Shown one piece after another: positions 8,086 to 9,113 of a stretch of DNA of 9,113 nt. This stretch comes from an uncultured Desulfobulbus sp. (GTDB taxonomy: Bacteria; Desulfobacterota; Desulfobulbia; Desulfobulbales; Desulfobulbaceae). Numbering within the stretch: position 1 is the first letter of the stretch; each line of letters starts with the position of its first letter. The position numbers and the translations under genes were made by a program. Location: the NCBI GenBank assembly GCA_946539945.1, contig CAMNHX010000037.1, forward strand, positions 1 through 9,113. The letters run 5' to 3'. The notes under the pieces are model-generated. The model made no database searches. It was not told the DNA's origin and worked only from the letters and a program-made list of their open reading frames with translations.

Positions 8086-8972
8086 ATGACACAAACAACA
8101 GGTCCATCCACAACACGTTTTGGTCTCAGCGGCAATGCGCTGAAAGTAATCGCCATCATCGCCATGACAATAGACCATATTACTTGGATGTGCGTTGAAA
8201 CTTACAGTCAGGCTGAAACAGCGCCGCAGATACTCCTTCATGTCATTGGACGATTGACCGCGCACATCATGTTCTTTTTTGTTGCAGAAGGCTATCATCA
8301 TACCAGGTATTTTCGCAAATACTTGAAGAGAATGGTGATACTGGCGCTGGTCAGTCATTTTTCCTTCTGCTTCTTTTTTCAACCAAGCTTCAATCCTTTC
8401 AATATATCGTTTCCGTTTTCATTTTTTATGTCATGCTGAACGAAGCGAAGCATCTCCTGCCGCTTTCTCGGTATTCTCCATGAGATTCTTCAGCGCTTCG
8501 CGCTTCAGAATGACAGAAAAAGACAAAGCGGAACCGCTCTAATCATATTTTCAATGCAACAAGTGTCGCTTGTCCTCTGATGTTTGGATTGATTCTGTTG
8601 AAATTATTTGATATGGAAAAGCTGTCCTGCTGGCTCAAGATATTGATTACTCTGGAAGCAATCCTGATAACAATCACATCAGACTGGAGCTGTGCAGCAC
8701 ACCTTGCCATTCTGGCAATTGGATGAAGCCGGGACAATTTCTGCAATCAGATGCTATGGCTCATGGCTATTACGACACTGTACGCAATTGCTTTATTTAT
8801 TTTCAATAGTCATATCTACGGTGTCGTTCATCTGACCTGCTGGCTTACCGTACCCCTGCTGTTCCTGTATAACTGTCAACGAGGGAAAGTATAGTGGCTT
8901 GGCATGGTTTTCTACTTGTATTATCCTGCACATATGGCTGTGATTTGGTTTATCAAGTATCTGTCAGTTTGA
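8086..8972 (+). pseudogene. traX: traX-family membrane protein gene, disrupted
   Basis: The 5' part encodes a recognisable TraX N-terminus: GLSGNALKVIAIIAMTIDHI at 13-32, HVIGRLTAHIMFFFVAEGYH at 52-71, then HTRYFRKYLKR. TraX proteins are polytopic membrane proteins; the F-plasmid member acetylates pilin, and chromosomal homologues have uncertain roles. The frame enters a palindromic repeat after about residue 107 and stops at 8437-8439, leaving 117 aa. Beyond the repeat, another frame resumes TraX similarity: TSVACPLMFGLILL, SDWSCAAHLAILAIG, NQMLWLM, LTVPLLFLYNCQRGK and FYLYYPAHMAVIWFIKYL, ending with TGA at 8970-8972. That downstream part carries an in-frame TGA (8724-8726) and TAG (8892-8894), so at least three lesions are present. 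Without the insert the gene would be about 249 codons, normal for the family. The start at 8086 follows a GAAGAG-like site. The locus is more AT-rich than its neighbours. Confidence 0.85.
8407..8543. repeat. Imperfect palindromic (MITE-like) repeat inserted in traX
   Basis: The two arms are imperfect reverse complements. The left arm (8408-8456) runs through CGTTTCCGTTTTCATTTT, then TGTCATGCTGAACGAAGCG and AAGCATCTC. The right arm (8482-8540) runs through GAGATTCTTCAGCGCTTCG, then CTTCAGAATGACAG and AGCGGAACCGCTCT. About 25 bp separate the arms. The TGTCATNCTGANCGAAGCG type of palindrome is widely dispersed in bacterial genomes. No ORF or transposase lies inside. Deleting 137 bp (8407-8543, or equally 8405-8541 if TA at 8403-8404 and 8540-8541 is the target duplication) rejoins the two traX frames. 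The exact ends are uncertain by a few bases. Confidence 0.75.
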
Positions 8973-8991
8973 TGTGTGGAATGTGAAGTGT

Positions 8992-9028
8992 GGAGTGAGA
9001 AATTCTCGATAACTCCTCACTCCTTTTT
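8992..9028 (+). terminator. Candidate terminator after the traX remnant
   Basis: A perfect 8-bp stem (GGAGTGAG at 8992-8999, CTCACTCC at 9016-9023) with a 16-nt loop is followed directly by TTTTT at 9024-9028. It lies 20 bp after the last traX stop. The long loop weakens the call, and the right arm may belong to the decayed repeat that follows. Confidence 0.4.
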
Positions 9029-9085
9029 CAGTATGACATAAAAAGTGAAAATGGAATTGCTTTAGAGCGTTTCCGTTTTCATTTT
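9028..9085. repeat. Decayed second copy of the palindromic repeat family
   Basis: Bases 9028-9066 align without gaps to the right end of the repeat in traX (8505-8543), sharing TCAGNATGACANAAAAAG and GGAANNGCT with scattered substitutions. Immediately after comes CGTTTCCGTTTTCATTTT at 9068-9085, an exact 18-base copy of 8408-8425, the left end of the same repeat. The two pieces form an imperfect hairpin around TTTAGA (9061-9066). This looks like the right end of one copy abutting the left end of another. Beyond 9085 the sequence no longer matches the repeat, and the window ends at 9113. Confidence 0.55.
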
Positions 9086-9113
9086 AGAAGTTTTGCCCTT
9101 CTGGGATGAAATA

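Noticed and set aside
8724..8726. In-frame TGA in traX read as selenocysteine or recoded
   Set aside because: A second in-frame stop (TAG) and the upstream insertion are present too, and TraX is not a selenoprotein family. Decay explains all three.
8543..8746. A 67-codon minus-strand frame over the traX remnant
   Set aside because: It lies opposite clear TraX-derived sequence and shows no family features or ribosome binding site.
8407..9085. CRISPR array or composite transposon
   Set aside because: Only two unequal repeat copies are present, with a gene remnant between them. There is no regular spacing and no transposase or cas gene.

Overview
The window reads as an ordinary bacterial chromosomal segment. 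It is moderately GC-rich over roughly the first 8 kb and clearly more AT-rich after about 8.1 kb. The DNA polymerase III alpha subunit resembles those of Desulfovibrio-type sulfate reducers (Desulfovibrionaceae, Desulfobacterota). That assignment rests on remembered family sequences, not on a search, so it is tentative.

Layout. (1) 2-397 (+): the 3' end of a HAD-fold, 5'(3')-deoxyribonucleotidase-like gene that starts before the window. (2) 431-3970 (-): complete dnaE, convergent with the first gene. (3) 3971-4269: a 299-bp divergent intergenic region. (4) 4270-5385 (+): a secreted protein with DUF4163/DUF3298 and a C-terminal LprI-like (DUF1311) domain. (5) 5425-5457: a strong bidirectional terminator. 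(6) 5499-6179 (-): aqpZ, a water channel with a good sigma70-type promoter and a start corrected to the ATG behind GGAG. (7) 6333-8054 (+): a hydantoinase/oxoprolinase-family (HyuA-like) ATPase without its usual HyuB partner. (8) 8086-8972 (+): a traX-family membrane protein gene, now a pseudogene. It is interrupted by an imperfect palindromic repeat of about 137 bp and also carries two in-frame stop codons. (9) 8973-9113: a terminator-like hairpin and a second, decayed copy of the same repeat family, running off the end of the window.

The genes do not form a pathway. dnaE is housekeeping replication, aqpZ is osmotic water transport, the secreted protein acts in the envelope, and the HyuA-like gene is an orphan enzyme. 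The part most worth a second look is the AT-rich right end. There a dispersed palindromic element has landed in traX, and removing 137 bp restores the traX frame exactly. I saw no CRISPR array, tRNA, rRNA, defence locus, transposase or convincing new multi-gene system.
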